The notes under the pieces were generated by a model. That model was not told the origin of the DNA, ran no database searches, and saw only the letters and a list, made by a program, of their open reading frames with translations. This document shows positions 1 through 7,386 of a stretch of DNA of 29,124 nucleotides, one piece after another (positions within the stretch are counted from its first letter, which is position 1; each line of letters starts with the position of its first letter). A program made the position numbers and the translations under genes. Source of the DNA: a virus. Location: positions 1-29,124 of IMG/VR virus record IMGVR_UViG_3300021964_000356; one strand, 5' to 3'.

Positions 1-1254
1 TCTGGAGTATCAGGAAATTCAGGTACTTCAGGCACAAACGGTACTTCAGGAAACAGCGGAAACTCAGGTACTTCTGGTACTTCAGGCACAAACGGTACTT
101 CAGGAAATAGCGGAAACTCAGGTACTTCTGGTACAAATGGAACTGCAGGTACTTCAGGAACTACTGGTACAAGTGGTGTAGCAGGTCAAGCTGGCTTATC
201 ACGTACCTCAGGTACAACCGGTTCTTCAGGTACAAATGGAGCCAATGGAAATAGCGGTAACTCAGGAACTTCAGGTACAAACGGTACTTCTGGTTCTAAT
301 GGTACTTCAGGAAATAGTGGCAACTCAGGTACTTCTGGTACAAACGGTACAACAGGTAACTCAGGAGCATCTAGAACCTCAGGTACAAACGGTACTTCTG
401 GTACAGCAGGTAATACTGGTAATTCCGGAAACTCAGGCACCTCAGGTACAAATGGTACTTCGGGAAGCTCAGGTACAACGGGTACTTCAGGTGTTTCAGG
501 TCAATCTGGCTCTAGCAAAACATCAGGTACAAATGGTACTGGAGGTACATCAGGTGCCGCAGGTAATTCAGGTAACTCAGGAACTTCAGGTACAAACGGT
601 ACTAGTGGTGCTTCAAGAACTTCAGGTAACTCAGGAACTTCAGGTACAAATGGTACTAATGGTACTTCTGGAGCTATAGGTAACTCAGGAAATTCAGGTA
701 CTTCAGGAACAAACGGTACAAGTGGTACTTCAGGTAATTCTGGTACTAGTGGTACTTCAGGTACTGCAGGTACTTCAGGTACAACAGGTACAAGTGGTGT
801 AAGTGGTCAATCCGGTTCTAGTAAAACTTCAGGTACAAATGGTACTAGCGGTACTTCAGGTAATTCTGGTACTAGTGGTGATTCAGGAAATTCAGGTACA
901 AACGGTACTTCAGGAACAACAGGTGCATCAGGAGGAAATGGGGTATCCGGTAATTCAGGAACCTCAGGTACAAATGGTACTTCAGGTAATAGTGGTACTT
1001 CGGGCACTAATGGTACCTCAGGTAATTCTAGAACTTCAGGTACAAGTGGTGTTTCGGGTACTTCAGGTAATAGTGGTACATCTGGCACAAATGGTACTAA
1101 TGGTACCTCAGGTAACATTGGTAATTCAGGTAACTCAGGAACTTCAGGTACAAATGGTACTAGTGGAGCTGCTAGAACTTCAGGTAATTCTGGCACTAGT
1201 GGTACTTCAGGTACTGCAGGTACTTCTGGTAGTACCGGTACATCAGGTGTAGGT
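1..1254 (+). repeat. 9-bp-phased Gly-X-Y coding repeat with higher-order units
   Basis: Every ninth base begins a Gly codon (nucleotide positions equal to 4 modulo 9) through 139 triplets. Exceptions are Arg codons at 202, 373, 616, 1030 and 1174 and Lys codons at 517 and 823, each followed by Thr-Ser-Gly. Larger units also recur: a GQ(A/S)G-type block at 184, 499 and 805, and a block encoding NGTNGTSG then (A/N)IGNSGNSG at 649 and 1090. This points to growth by duplication and divergence. Such tracts are prone to length change by recombination and to assembly collapse. Confidence 0.9.
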
Positions 1255-1551
1255 TCAATGTCAGGTGGTTCATTTACTTCAGGTACTACTGGTACTGCCG
1301 GTACTTCGGGTGAATCTGCTACTGCAGGAGCTTCAATAAACGGTTCAAATGGTACTTCAGGTTCAGGTACTCCTGGTACAAGTGGTACTAGTGGACAAGG
1401 ACATACTTTTTCTTCTGCTACTCCAATGTCTGGTCCTGGTGGTTTTAGTGATAATAACGTCCCAGATGATGTAGGCAAAACTGCAGCCGGATGGGTTGAA
1501 GTTGTTATTTCAGGAACCAGTTATTACCTTCCAGCTTGGGTTAGGGAATAA
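1..1551 (+). CDS. Collagen-like Gly-X-Y fibre protein, 5' end outside window
   Basis: The frame is open from the first base to a TAA at 1549-1551 (516 codons seen), so the true start lies upstream. Codons 1-418 are Gly-X-Y triplets, mostly GTS, GTN and GNS, with no proline before codon ~455. Seven Gly slots carry Arg or Lys. After interruptions at codons ~419-450 a non-repetitive C-terminus of about 55 residues follows, ending in an aromatic-rich segment ([18 protein letters not shown]) that looks like a folded cap or trimerisation end. Collagen-like repeats are common in phage tail fibres, which supports a tail fibre or adhesin role; this is inferred. The next four genes are glycosyltransferases and a methyltransferase, so the Thr/Ser/Asn side chains may be glycosylated. 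Overlapping long frames on both strands here arise only from the stop-poor repeat. Confidence 0.8.
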   Translation, partial: SGVSGNSGTSGTNGTSGNSGNSGTSGTSGTNGTSGNSGNSGTSGTNGTAGTSGTTGTSGVAGQAGLSRTSGTTGSSGTNGANGNSGNSGTSGTNGTSGSNGTSGNSGNSGTSGTNGTTGNSGASRTSGTNGTSGTAGNTGNSGNSGTSGTNGTSGSSGTTGTSGVSGQSGSSKTSGTNGTGGTSGAAGNSGNSGTSGTNGTSGASRTSGNSGTSGTNGTNGTSGAIGNSGNSGTSGTNGTSGTSGNSGTSGTSGTAGTSGTTGTSGVSGQSGSSKTSGTNGTSGTSGNSGTSGDSGNSGTNGTSGTTGASGGNGVSGNSGTSGTNGTSGNSGTSGTNGTSGNSRTSGTSGVSGTSGNSGTSGTNGTNGTSGNIGNSGNSGTSGTNGTSGAARTSGNSGTSGTSGTAGTSGSTGTSGVGSMSGGSFTSGTTGTAGTSGESATAGASINGSNGTSGSGTPGTSGTSGQGHTFSSATPMSGPGGFSDNNVPDDVGKTAAGWVEVVISGTSYYLPAWVRE

Positions 1552-1573
1552 TTTGGATATGTATTAATAGGTT

Positions 1574-1583
1574 ATTATATTTA
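1574..1583 (+). promoter_or_regulatory. Possible promoter motif TATATTTA before glycosylation cassette
   Basis: TATATTTA (1576-1583) lies about 30 bases before the start of the 900-residue glycosyltransferase, in the 54-base gap after the fibre gene. The same core recurs before other transcription-unit starts in the window. The function is inferred from position and recurrence only. Confidence 0.3.
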
Positions 1584-1605
1584 GTTACAATTACAAAACT
1601 AGTTT

Positions 1606-4308
1606 ATGAAAAAATTACTTTATGTAGCTCCTCACTTATCTACAGGAGGATTACCTCAATATTTAGTTAAAAAAGTAGAATTACTTAAAGACGAATTTGA
1701 GATTTATGTTGTAGAATGGGTAAACCATACAGGAGGAGTTTTAGTAGTTCAAAGAGATAAAATTCTTAATTTAGTAGATCCCGATAAATTTTTTGAATTA
1801 GGAGAAGATAAAATGAAGCTTATTGATATTATCAATGAGGTTCAACCCGATATTGTCCATTTAGAAGAAATTCCTGAATTCTTTATGGATTTTGAAGTTG
1901 CTAAAAAAATCTATACTAAAGATAGAAATTACATTATTGTAGAGACATCTCATGATTCATCTTACGACACAACTCAAAAACGTTTCCTACCAGATAAGTT
2001 CATGTTTGTGTCAGATTGGCAAATAAAACAATACGAAAATATTGATATACCTAAGGTATTAGTCGAATATCCTATTGAGTATATTGATCGCCCTAATCGT
2101 GAAGAGGCATTGCGTAAATTGGGCTTAAACCCGCAGAAAAAGCATGTATTACACGTTGGGTTATTCACACCTCGTAAAAACCAAGCTGAATTTTTTGAAT
2201 ATGCTCGTTCACTACCTGAGGTAGAATTTCATTGTGTAGGTAACCAAGCTCAAAACTTTAAATTTTATTGGGAACCCTTAATGAAGGATAAACCTGATAA
2301 TGTTACCTGGTGGAATGAAAGAACAGACGTAGATAATTTTTATCAATCTATGGATTTGTTCTTATTTACTTCTCGTGGGACCAATAATGATAAAGAAACA
2401 ATGCCTTTAGTAATCCGTGAGGCATTATCATACCAAATCCCAGTATTAATCTATAACCTTCCAGTATACTTAAATTATTTTGATAAATTTGATGGTTTAA
2501 ATTACTTAGAATTTGATAATTTTGATAAAAATTGTAATATAATCTTAGAAAATCTTGAATTACAACAACGTAGTATTAACCCTGAAGAGGAAGCTATCAT
2601 TATCTCAACATATCCAGTTACAGACAGTGTAATTAGTACTACAAAAGAATGTATTCAAAAAGCTAAACAAACAGGGCGTAAAGTTATTTTAACTTCTCAT
2701 GCTCCTATTCCTGAAGAATTACAAGAAGAAGCAGATTATTGTGTATATGATAAAAACAATATTTTAACTAAACATACTTTCTTTAGTAATTCTTGGTGGG
2801 ATAGTCCTGAAATTAAAGTAGACATTAATTTAAGAGCTCATGGTAACGACGTATATCACGGTCCTGCAGTTTATACTAACTATTATAATGGTACTGTATT
2901 AGCTGATAAATTAGGGTTTAAAAAAGTATTCTTCTTAAATTTTGATTATTTAATTAAAAATGGGGAAATTTTAGATACTGCTTCTAGAGTATTAGAAACA
3001 AAAAATACTTACTTATATCACTTTAATGAAATTGAAGGACCTTGTGTAATTACATGGTTTATGGGTATCAGACCTAAATTCTTCTTAGATACAATCCCAG
3101 CTATCCATACTGCTAAAGATTACGATGATTTAGTAATTAAATTTAGCTCTGAAAGTAACACATTAGAAAATTTATGGTGTAATGCTTTCTTTAAAAAGGA
3201 TAATATCTTTTATATTAAAGACGATACATTACAAAGGGATTTAGCTACTAAAGAACTTTTAGAAAAGTATATTGAATTTAGGGATTTCTCTAGAGTAGAA
3301 TATTTTACAATTTTGCCTACTACTAAAGGGAATTTTGCTCCATATTTACAAATTACTAATAGTAAAGATAGTAGAAAAGTTATCATTCAAGTTAAAGAAA
3401 ATGATGAAATTATTTTTGATACTAATTTTGAAGTAACTAATCGAATTACCTGGTTTGAAGATGTTTCTTACAATGTAAATAATCATTATACTGTTACTAT
3501 GGAAAGTTACGATTTGGTAACCGGCAAACTAGTAGATAGTAATATATTAGAATTAGATAAAGAATATTTACTTAATGTTTTACCTAATAATGGCTTAATT
3601 AATTATAAAAACCATAAGAATATTAAACTAATGCACCTGGTTACAGAACCAGAAACAAACGAAAAAGAAATTCGTTCAATAGAAAATATTAAAGATTTTT
3701 GTAATAAAACAGGTATTACATACGAACAACGTATAAATAAAATTTGGACAGAAACTCCTCCAAAAGATACTTGTAATAGACCTAATGATGTTCAAGATGT
3801 TCCTGGATATTATAAACTAGCCCCAGGCCATTATGGATGTTATAAAGCACATACAGATGCAATCTTAGCTGAAGATAATTCTAATTATGATTATGTTTTA
3901 GTATTTGAAGGTGATGTAATTGTTGAATCTGATTATAATGAACTATTTGAATCCCTAAAACGTTTTAGTAGATTAGCGAATGAACAAGATCAAGATATTA
4001 TTGGGTTTGGTAATCCGTGGAAAAATAGAAATTTAAATGGTCCCAAAATAGAAGACATTTATACAGATGTTACCCCATTTATCCCAGCTCAATCATATTT
4101 AATTAATAATAATAAGTTAGATAAAATTAAATTATTGATTACTACAACACCTTGGGATGCATTTGATATGTGGGTATGTAATGTAGCTCGTTTACGTGTA
4201 GGTACAGCAGAAAAAATTTATACTAAACACCTTCCAGGATTTAGTATTATTGAACAAGAATTTAAAGGAATGGACGAAAATAGTCCTGAAATATACGCAG
4301 CCGAATGA
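1606..4308 (+). CDS. Multidomain glycosyltransferase: GT4 + GT-A-like + GT25-like
   Basis: A 900-residue protein that appears to join three sugar-transfer modules. Residues ~1-320 resemble a GT-B, GT4-type enzyme: an N-terminal GG loop (STGGLPQ), a GLFTPRKNQ segment at ~185-193, and an E-x7-E motif (E264, E272). Residues ~325-530 begin with an ISTYP motif and look like a GT-A-like domain seen in phage and capsule loci; its activity is unknown. Residues ~540-650 may be a beta-rich linker. Residues ~675-900 resemble family GT25 (LPS and collagen galactosyltransferases): GHYGCYKAH at 741-749 matches the family GC..SH motif, and EGD at 768-770 matches the usual EDD metal/nucleotide-binding motif. 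It follows the collagen-like gene by 54 bases and overlaps the next gene by ATGA. It probably builds a glycan on a phage or host surface protein; donor and acceptor sugars cannot be told from sequence. Confidence 0.75.
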   Translation: MKKLLYVAPHLSTGGLPQYLVKKVELLKDEFEIYVVEWVNHTGGVLVVQRDKILNLVDPDKFFELGEDKMKLIDIINEVQPDIVHLEEIPEFFMDFEVAKKIYTKDRNYIIVETSHDSSYDTTQKRFLPDKFMFVSDWQIKQYENIDIPKVLVEYPIEYIDRPNREEALRKLGLNPQKKHVLHVGLFTPRKNQAEFFEYARSLPEVEFHCVGNQAQNFKFYWEPLMKDKPDNVTWWNERTDVDNFYQSMDLFLFTSRGTNNDKETMPLVIREALSYQIPVLIYNLPVYLNYFDKFDGLNYLEFDNFDKNCNIILENLELQQRSINPEEEAIIISTYPVTDSVISTTKECIQKAKQTGRKVILTSHAPIPEELQEEADYCVYDKNNILTKHTFFSNSWWDSPEIKVDINLRAHGNDVYHGPAVYTNYYNGTVLADKLGFKKVFFLNFDYLIKNGEILDTASRVLETKNTYLYHFNEIEGPCVITWFMGIRPKFFLDTIPAIHTAKDYDDLVIKFSSESNTLENLWCNAFFKKDNIFYIKDDTLQRDLATKELLEKYIEFRDFSRVEYFTILPTTKGNFAPYLQITNSKDSRKVIIQVKENDEIIFDTNFEVTNRITWFEDVSYNVNNHYTVTMESYDLVTGKLVDSNILELDKEYLLNVLPNNGLINYKNHKNIKLMHLVTEPETNEKEIRSIENIKDFCNKTGITYEQRINKIWTETPPKDTCNRPNDVQDVPGYYKLAPGHYGCYKAHTDAILAEDNSNYDYVLVFEGDVIVESDYNELFESLKRFSRLANEQDQDIIGFGNPWKNRNLNGPKIEDIYTDVTPFIPAQSYLINNNKLDKIKLLITTTPWDAFDMWVCNVARLRVGTAEKIYTKHLPGFSIIEQEFKGMDENSPEIYAAE

Positions 4309-5261
4309 GAATCTGTCACGTAGACCCTGCTTGTGGTTTAAGTATCCCTCCTAAAAATTGGGGTGCAATTGAAAAAATTATTTGGGAATTTGAACAAAAT
4401 CAAATTGCTTTAGGTCATGAATCTACTCATAGATTAGAGGGTCATATTTTACCTGGTGAATTTGATATTGTACATTGTCATGTAGCTAACCTAGCTAATT
4501 CTTTAGCATCAAGAGGTATTCCTTATATTTACCAATTACATGATCACCATGTAGTACATTGGGGTAAAGATTCTCATGTATATAAAGAAAACCTTAAAGC
4601 AATTGAAAACTCAGTTATCTCATTAGTACCAGCAAGATATTTAAAAGAATGGTTTGATAACCACCCTAAAATACAATATTTTGCTCATGGGGTTGATAGT
4701 AATGCTTTATATCCTAAAGAAAATTATAATACTCCTCCATTAGAACATAAATTACTTATGTTAGCTAATAATGGGTTAGGAGGTCATAACGGATATGATA
4801 GAAAAGGATTTACATTTGGGATTCAAACTGCAATGGCTCGTAATTTACCTATTACTATAGTAGGTCCTAAAAACAATGAAAATTACTTCAGAGAAAATCC
4901 TTGGACATTTGGCTATTCTAAATTAGATATTATTTGGGAACCCTCAAATGATGAGTTATTAGACATTTACCATGACCATACTATTTTCCTACACCCCTCA
5001 GAACTAGAAGCAGGGCATCCTAATTTAACATTATTAGAAGCTTCTGCTTGTGGTTTACCTATTTTAGGTTGGATTGAAATGGAAACTACATTTCATGGTT
5101 TATGGAGAGCCCCTCGTAATGTTCCTGCTTTAGTAGAAGGTTTAGATACTATAATTAAAGAGTACGAATGGTATTCTACTAATGCTCGTAAGACAGCAGA
5201 AGAGTTAAATTGGAGAAATCGTACTATTGAGTTAATGCAAATCTATGAATCAATTCTATGA
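4305..5261 (+). CDS. GT4-family glycosyltransferase
   Basis: A 318-residue GT-B fold enzyme predicted to transfer a sugar from an activated nucleotide donor in the cytoplasm. Family marks are an N-terminal MRICHVDPA strand with a proline/glycine loop (IPPKNWGAIEK) where many GT4 enzymes bind acceptor, HGVD at 128-131, and a donor-site segment with E235 and E245 followed by ASACGLPIL. The spacing between these two acidic residues is two longer than the usual E-x7-E. It is shorter than typical GT4 proteins (350-400), mostly in the N-terminal domain. The start overlaps the previous stop as ATGA, and its own stop overlaps the next start in the same way, so translation is probably coupled across the cassette. 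The donor sugar and acceptor are unknown. Confidence 0.8.
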   Translation: MRICHVDPACGLSIPPKNWGAIEKIIWEFEQNQIALGHESTHRLEGHILPGEFDIVHCHVANLANSLASRGIPYIYQLHDHHVVHWGKDSHVYKENLKAIENSVISLVPARYLKEWFDNHPKIQYFAHGVDSNALYPKENYNTPPLEHKLLMLANNGLGGHNGYDRKGFTFGIQTAMARNLPITIVGPKNNENYFRENPWTFGYSKLDIIWEPSNDELLDIYHDHTIFLHPSELEAGHPNLTLLEASACGLPILGWIEMETTFHGLWRAPRNVPALVEGLDTIIKEYEWYSTNARKTAEELNWRNRTIELMQIYESIL

Positions 5262-5896
5262 GACGAGATACTAGATTAGTTAATATTAGGAATACTCCAA
5301 TGATTATATTTGAAGGCCCAGAATGCATCTCTGATGATATTATAAAATACAGAGATTTTTGGGAATTTGAATTATTTACTAAATGGTGTGATTATTTCCC
5401 TGAAAATGGGTTTTATTTAGACATTGGGGCTAATATAGGTTCCCACTGCCTCCAGTTTAAAGAAAACTATCCTAACATACAAATTTGGGCATTTGAACCA
5501 TTTACTGAAAATTTTAATTTATTAAAACAAAATACTAAAAGATATTTTGATGTACATTGTTTTAATGTAGGTGTTGGAGAAAAAAATATAATGGTTTATT
5601 TTAATGATGGACACGAATCAAATAGTGGTGTAGTTCAAGTAGTAGATTATAGTAAAAATAGTAATTTAGTAGTAGCATTAGATAATTTAGAATTCCCATC
5701 TAAAGTAGATTTTATTAAATTAGATGTAGAAGGGTATGAAGTAAATGCTATAAAAGGTATGATTAATTTACTTAAAAAAGATAAACCCATGCTATGGATA
5801 GAAGATAATACTCATACCGCAGTACCATTTTTAGAACAATTAGGATATAAAGTTATAGAAAAAGAAGAATTAACTAATGATTATTTATTAGCATGA
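5258..5896 (+). CDS. FkbM-family SAM-dependent methyltransferase
   Basis: A 212-residue Rossmann-fold methyltransferase. The SAM-binding motif is DIGANIG (D55-G61), followed by the acidic-loop motif FEPFTENF (~residues 75-82) and the FkbM signature KLDVEGYE (K154 onward, with D156 and E158). FkbM enzymes are typically O-methyltransferases acting on sugars or polyketide hydroxyls. Sitting between a GT4 enzyme and a TibC-like protein glycosyltransferase, with ATGA overlaps on both sides, it most likely methylates a hydroxyl on the glycan made by its neighbours. O-methyl capping of surface glycans is known in other systems, for example the Bacillus collagen-like protein BclA. The substrate here is inferred only from context. 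Confidence 0.85.
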   Translation: MRRDTRLVNIRNTPMIIFEGPECISDDIIKYRDFWEFELFTKWCDYFPENGFYLDIGANIGSHCLQFKENYPNIQIWAFEPFTENFNLLKQNTKRYFDVHCFNVGVGEKNIMVYFNDGHESNSGVVQVVDYSKNSNLVVALDNLEFPSKVDFIKLDVEGYEVNAIKGMINLLKKDKPMLWIEDNTHTAVPFLEQLGYKVIEKEELTNDYLLA

Positions 5897-7095
5897 AAGA
5901 AGTTTTAATCCACGAATACAACAATACAGAAGCCCTATATAAAGATTTTAGAGAACCTTCTAATAATTTTATAGTTAATTTTGTTAAAGGTGCTTGTTTA
6001 GAAGTCCAAGGTCCTCAAGAAAAAGAATACCATGTTAAGTTCTTTAACCATGATACTGGTGAATTAATTCATTCAACTGATATTAAAAATAATATGTGGA
6101 CACGTACTAGTGTTACTTATTTTATTAATTGGAGGGTAGAAGTATTTGATAAAGAAGATAATACTCTAGCTTTTAGACATTTATACGATGCTAAAGATAG
6201 ACGTGTTTACATTCATTTAGATTCAAGTGCTATTGGTGATACATTAGCTTGGTTCCCATATGTAGAAGAATTTAGAAAAAAACATCAATGTAAACTAATT
6301 GTATCTACATTCCATAACGATTGGTTCCAGAAAAAATACCCAAATTTAGAGTTTATAAAACCAGGAACTCAAGTATACGATTTATATGCTATGTACGGTA
6401 TTGGTTGGTTCTACCAAGAAAATAGTCAAGATGTAGATCTTAATCAAACACCAATTGATTTTAAACAACATCCTTTACAAGCCACAGCATATCGTATATT
6501 AGATCTTGATCCTGTTGAGGTTAAACCTATTATAGATATTCCTAATAGTAAAAGAAAAATTAAAGATAAATACGTTGTAATCGCTCCCCATGCTTCAGCA
6601 CATGCTAAATACTGGAATTACCCAGGCGGATGGCAAAAAGTAATTGATTACTTAAATGATAAGGGGTATAAAGTAGTTATGATTTCTAGTGAACCCTGGG
6701 GAGATGAATGGCATGATTCTAAACTAGGAGGAACTTTAAAAGGTATAGTTAATAGGACAGGTAACATTTCTCTTAAAACACGAATGAATGAAATAGTTAA
6801 TGCTGAAGCTTTTATTGGTTTAGGTAGTGGGTTATCATGGATGTCTTGGGCTTTAGGAACCCCAACAGCACTTATTTCTGGATTTAGTTATGATTGGACT
6901 GAATTTGAAGACTGTGAACGTATTTCTGCACCTGAAGGGTTATGTAGTGGATGCTTTAACAGAGAATGGTTAAACCCAGGTGATTGGGAATGGTGTCCTG
7001 ATCATAAAGATACTGAAAGACAATTTGAATGTACAAAAAATATTACTCCTGAACGAGTAATTTTATCTTTAAACAAAATGCTTAATATTTATTAA
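5893..7095 (+). CDS. TibC/Aah-like (BAHT) protein O-heptosyltransferase
   Basis: A 400-residue protein resembling bacterial autotransporter heptosyltransferases, which transfer heptose from ADP-heptose onto Ser/Thr of repetitive surface proteins. Residues ~1-100 form a beta-rich N-terminal region. GDTLAW at 115-120 contains D116, plausibly equivalent to the TibC catalytic aspartate. Residues ~205-225 carry the family-like HASAHAKYWNYPGGWQ segment, followed by a strand and SSEPWGDEW. Near the C-terminus C351, C354, C368 and C380 form C-x2-C-x13-C-x11-C, like the TibC iron finger, though with shorter spacing. It is the last gene of the coupled glycosylation set. The natural acceptor is plausibly the Ser/Thr-rich collagen-like fibre upstream. 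Whether the sugar is heptose depends on the host making ADP-heptose, which cannot be seen here. Confidence 0.8.
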   Translation: MKEVLIHEYNNTEALYKDFREPSNNFIVNFVKGACLEVQGPQEKEYHVKFFNHDTGELIHSTDIKNNMWTRTSVTYFINWRVEVFDKEDNTLAFRHLYDAKDRRVYIHLDSSAIGDTLAWFPYVEEFRKKHQCKLIVSTFHNDWFQKKYPNLEFIKPGTQVYDLYAMYGIGWFYQENSQDVDLNQTPIDFKQHPLQATAYRILDLDPVEVKPIIDIPNSKRKIKDKYVVIAPHASAHAKYWNYPGGWQKVIDYLNDKGYKVVMISSEPWGDEWHDSKLGGTLKGIVNRTGNISLKTRMNEIVNAEAFIGLGSGLSWMSWALGTPTALISGFSYDWTEFEDCERISAPEGLCSGCFNREWLNPGDWEWCPDHKDTERQFECTKNITPERVILSLNKMLNIY

Positions 7096-7096
7096 T

Positions 7097-7336
7097 ATGG
7101 AAAAAAATATTCTCACCACAGAAGAGTTACAAAATTTAAAACAATTAAGAGAAGAAAACTTGTTATTAATTAATCAATTAGGAGATTTAGAATTTAACTA
7201 CTTAATTGAAAAAGAAAAATTAATAGAAAAAGTAAAAGAGGTTGATATTAAAAACACCTCTTTAAGCAAATCCATTAAAGACAAGTACGGAGAAGGTTAT
7301 ATTAATATTGAAACAGGTGAGGTTACAAAAGAGTAA
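7097..7336 (+). CDS. Small coiled-coil protein of unknown function
   Basis: A 79-residue hydrophilic protein starting one base after the heptosyltransferase stop. Residues ~7-58 are rich in Leu, Glu and Lys with heptad-like spacing (LKQLREENLLLINQLGDLEF), predicting a coiled coil. The tail has a YGEGYINIETGEV motif that may form a small beta hairpin. No signal peptide, membrane helix or enzyme motif is seen. Proteins of this type occur in T4-like marine phages, but the role is not known to me. It could be a chaperone or assembly factor, or belong to either flanking module. Confidence 0.65.
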   Translation: MEKNILTTEELQNLKQLREENLLLINQLGDLEFNYLIEKEKLIEKVKEVDIKNTSLSKSIKDKYGEGYINIETGEVTKE

Positions 7337-7353
7337 TTTTTGAAAGAAAACCC

Positions 7354-7366
7354 AATATTTATAATA
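7354..7366 (+). promoter_or_regulatory. Likely late promoter motif before tail sheath
   Basis: The 13-mer AATATTTATAATA also occurs before the tail tube gene. In both cases the TATTTATA core begins exactly 31 bases before the ATG (7356 to 7387, 9536 to 9567). These are the two most abundant tail proteins, so a strong late promoter or transcript-start element is plausible. TATTTATA is the reverse complement of the T4 late -10 box, so its orientation is not the canonical one. Confidence 0.45.
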
Positions 7367-7386
7367 AAATATAACCTAATTTAACA

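Noticed and set aside
1-1254. CRISPR-like or regulatory tandem repeat
   Set aside because: The periodicity is 9 bp and codon-phased, with no distinct repeat/spacer structure; it is coding sequence.
186-1478. Long minus-strand frames rich in Pro-Glu-Val and alternate plus-frame Gln/Val-rich frames across the repeat
   Set aside because: They arise because the 9-bp repeat lacks stop codons in several frames; their protein periodicity simply mirrors the Gly-X-Y repeat, and the Gly-X-Y frame continues into a non-repetitive C-terminus.
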